A stretch of DNA of 5,869 bases from JAEKLB01 sp050249235 (GTDB taxonomy: Bacteria; Actinomycetota; Acidimicrobiia; Acidimicrobiales; CADCSY01). Shown here piece after piece: positions 5,321 through 5,869 of the stretch (position 1 is the stretch's first letter; each line of letters starts with the position of its first letter). Under the pieces are notes generated by a model that ran no database searches, was not told the origin of the DNA, and saw only the letters and a program-made list of their open reading frames with translations. The DNA lies in the NCBI GenBank assembly GCA_050249235.1, contig JBFWQW010000142.1, positions 1-5,869 on the forward strand, read 5' to 3'. The position numbers were made by a program, and so were the translations under genes.

Positions 5321-5509
5321 ATGGTTGCCATGGAAGCCAACCTCGCGGTCAGCGCCGCCGCCAATCCCGTCGACCACGACACCCTCGTCGTCCTCGGCAT
5401 CCAGACCGACGAACACCACCCCGCCATCGTGCACCTCCTCAAGTCACCGCGTTCGAGCTCGGCTGGTGGCTCCTCGAGTCCGCCTGCACGCCGGGAACCG
5501 AGGAGGTAG
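5321..5509 (+). CDS. Uncertain short reading frame next to the tRNA, possibly a gene remnant
   Basis: ATG at 5321 (a second at 5330) opens a 62-codon frame. The first 42 codons, to about 5446, have the C/G third positions of a real gene and read MEANLAVSAAANPVDHDTLVV then LGIQTDEHHPAIVHLLK. After that the frame turns into low-complexity Ser/Pro/Arg, and a different frame (FELGWWLLESACTPGTEEV, from about 5451) looks more protein-like, so a frameshift or junction near 5447 is possible. There is no ribosome site, as the ATG is 4 nt from the tRNA CCA. I do not recognise a family. It could equally be chance. Confidence 0.2.
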   Translation: MVAMEANLAVSAAANPVDHDTLVVLGIQTDEHHPAIVHLLKSPRSSSAGGSSSPPARREPRR

Positions 5510-5542
5510 CGAAAGGGCCGCGCTTTCGCAGCGCCAAACTAC
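5507..5542 (-). terminator. Hairpin downstream of the minus-strand gene remnant
   Basis: A perfect 7-bp inverted repeat, GCGAAAG (5509-5515) and CTTTCGC (5523-5529), has a 7-nt loop. An overlapping alternative stem GCGCT/AGCGC lies at 5520-5534, and GTAG/CTAC flanks the whole. It begins about 8 nt beyond the stop at 5550 when read on the minus strand, where a terminator would be expected. No T-run. Confidence 0.35.
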
Positions 5543-5549
5543 GGTGGCC

Positions 5550-5786
5550 TCACGAAGTCGTGACCTTCGTACAGAAGCGCTCCCTCGGTGTGTCTCCGTC
5601 CGCGAGTCGACCGACGTAGCCGCAGATGTGGTAGTCGCCAGCCCGAAGCTCGGGGAGTTCGAAGTCGAAGGGTCCTGCCCCGGTGGCGCGGACCGCTCCT
5701 GCGCCGACACTGCCTGGGCCCGACCGGCCGGCCTTGGAGTACCGGCGCTTCGGAGATGAGCGGGGTGTGGGGGTCCGTGACGCGTG
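5550..5786 (-). pseudogene. 3' remnant of an unidentified minus-strand gene, cut at the IS end
   Basis: An open frame without a start codon runs on the minus strand from the edge of the palindrome at 5788 to TGA at 5550-5552. Its last 41 residues read like the end of a beta-sandwich or secreted domain: PFDFELPELRAGDYHICGYV, then GRLADGDTPRERFCTKVTTS, with two cysteines and mostly G/C third positions. The part nearer the IS (RYSKAGRSGPGSVGAGAVRA) is lower in complexity. I cannot name a family. A hairpin follows the stop, which supports a real gene end. The 5' part is missing; insertion of the neighbouring element could explain that, but the reading rests on composition only. Confidence 0.35.
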
Positions 5787-5787
5787 A

Positions 5788-5844
5788 CAGGGGCCCTGCG
5801 AACTTGACGGCTGTCGAAGGTCGTCGAGTTCGGGAGAGCCCCTG
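5788..5844. repeat. Large imperfect palindrome, probable insertion-sequence end
   Basis: CAGGGGC at 5788-5794 pairs with GCCCCTG at 5838-5844, and GAACTTGACGGC (5800-5811) with GTCGAGTTC and its flank (5820-5831), giving arms of about 24 nt around a short centre. Read as paired ends, the inward GGCCCTGCGAACTTGACG and the inverted GGCTCTCCCGAACTCGACG are variants of one sequence. The GGCTCT-type beginning resembles ISL3-family terminal repeats as I remember them. Confidence 0.65.
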
Positions 5845-5869
5845 TGGACGTGGACCCTACGCGCATGTG
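5844..5869 (+). CDS. Start of a probable transposase gene, partial
   Basis: GGGAGAG at 5832-5838 lies 5 nt before GTG at 5844, and a second in-frame GTG is at 5850. The eight codons visible read (M)DVDPTRM. The start resembles the opening of actinobacterial ISL3-family transposases from memory, but eight residues cannot prove it; the main support is the adjacent palindromic end, whose last base is the first base of this start codon. Translation may be dampened when the palindrome folds and hides the ribosome site. Confidence 0.4.

Larger units (their letters stand above)
5788..5869 (+). mobile_element. Left end of a probable insertion sequence (ISL3-like?), truncated by the window
   Basis: An inverted-repeat end is followed directly by a ribosome site and the start of a reading frame leaving the window, the layout of an IS left end with its transposase. 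The flanking sequence to the left looks like a broken gene. The right end and the target duplication are outside the window, so the limits and family are tentative. Confidence 0.4.

Noticed and set aside
5130..5434. Short minus-strand frames over the tRNA, with GFEPRTSASRTQRSTKLSHS-like translations
   Set aside because: These are the familiar spurious proteins produced by translating a tRNA gene antisense.
5470..5505. CTCCTCG/CGAGGAG inverted repeat as part of a second tRNA
   Set aside because: Only a 7-bp stem with a 22-nt loop; there are no D or T arms and no acceptor stem.

Overview
The window is very GC-rich and carries a WhiB-family regulator, a two-gene Get3/ArsA-like ATPase operon of the mycobacterial BagA/BagB type, and GTG and TTG starts. 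This points to a high-GC actinobacterium (Actinomycetota). The gene mix would fit an Acidimicrobiia-like lineage, but that finer placement is a guess; no rRNA or other marker is present.

Layout. Positions 1-150 hold six head-to-tail copies of a 25-bp unit, each able to fold into a hairpin, just past the end of fxsA. Positions 167-2195 carry three minus-strand genes: an NfeD-type membrane protein whose ClpP-like protease domain looks inactive, a WhiB-family iron-sulphur regulator with a good promoter of its own, and fxsA. Positions 2210-4185 carry the divergent plus-strand ATPase pair, coupled by a TTGA stop/start overlap. Positions 4186-4336 lie between convergent genes and hold a duplicated hairpin sequence and a UUCG-loop hairpin. 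Positions 4337-4678 (minus) and 4784-5227 (plus) are a divergent pair: a STAS-domain anti-sigma-factor antagonist and a stand-alone, degenerate response-regulator receiver. A complete tRNA-Pro(CGG) follows at 5241-5317.

From 5318 to the end the sequence changes character: short broken reading frames, a hairpin, and a large imperfect palindrome at 5788-5844. The palindrome looks like an insertion-sequence end and is followed at once by a ribosome site and the first codons of a probable transposase cut by the window edge. This tRNA-adjacent tail looks like accessory DNA.

How it fits together (inference): NfeD and FxsA are membrane proteins and the ATPase pair belongs to a family that handles membrane-targeted proteins, so the 167-4185 block may be a membrane-protein homeostasis neighbourhood, with WhiB as a possible redox-linked regulator. 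The STAS/receiver pair suggests partner-switching signalling. No clearly new system is demonstrated. The most notable points are the inactive-looking NfeD protease, the asymmetric P-loops of the ATPase pair, the tandem hairpin array and the IS end with paired inverted repeats.
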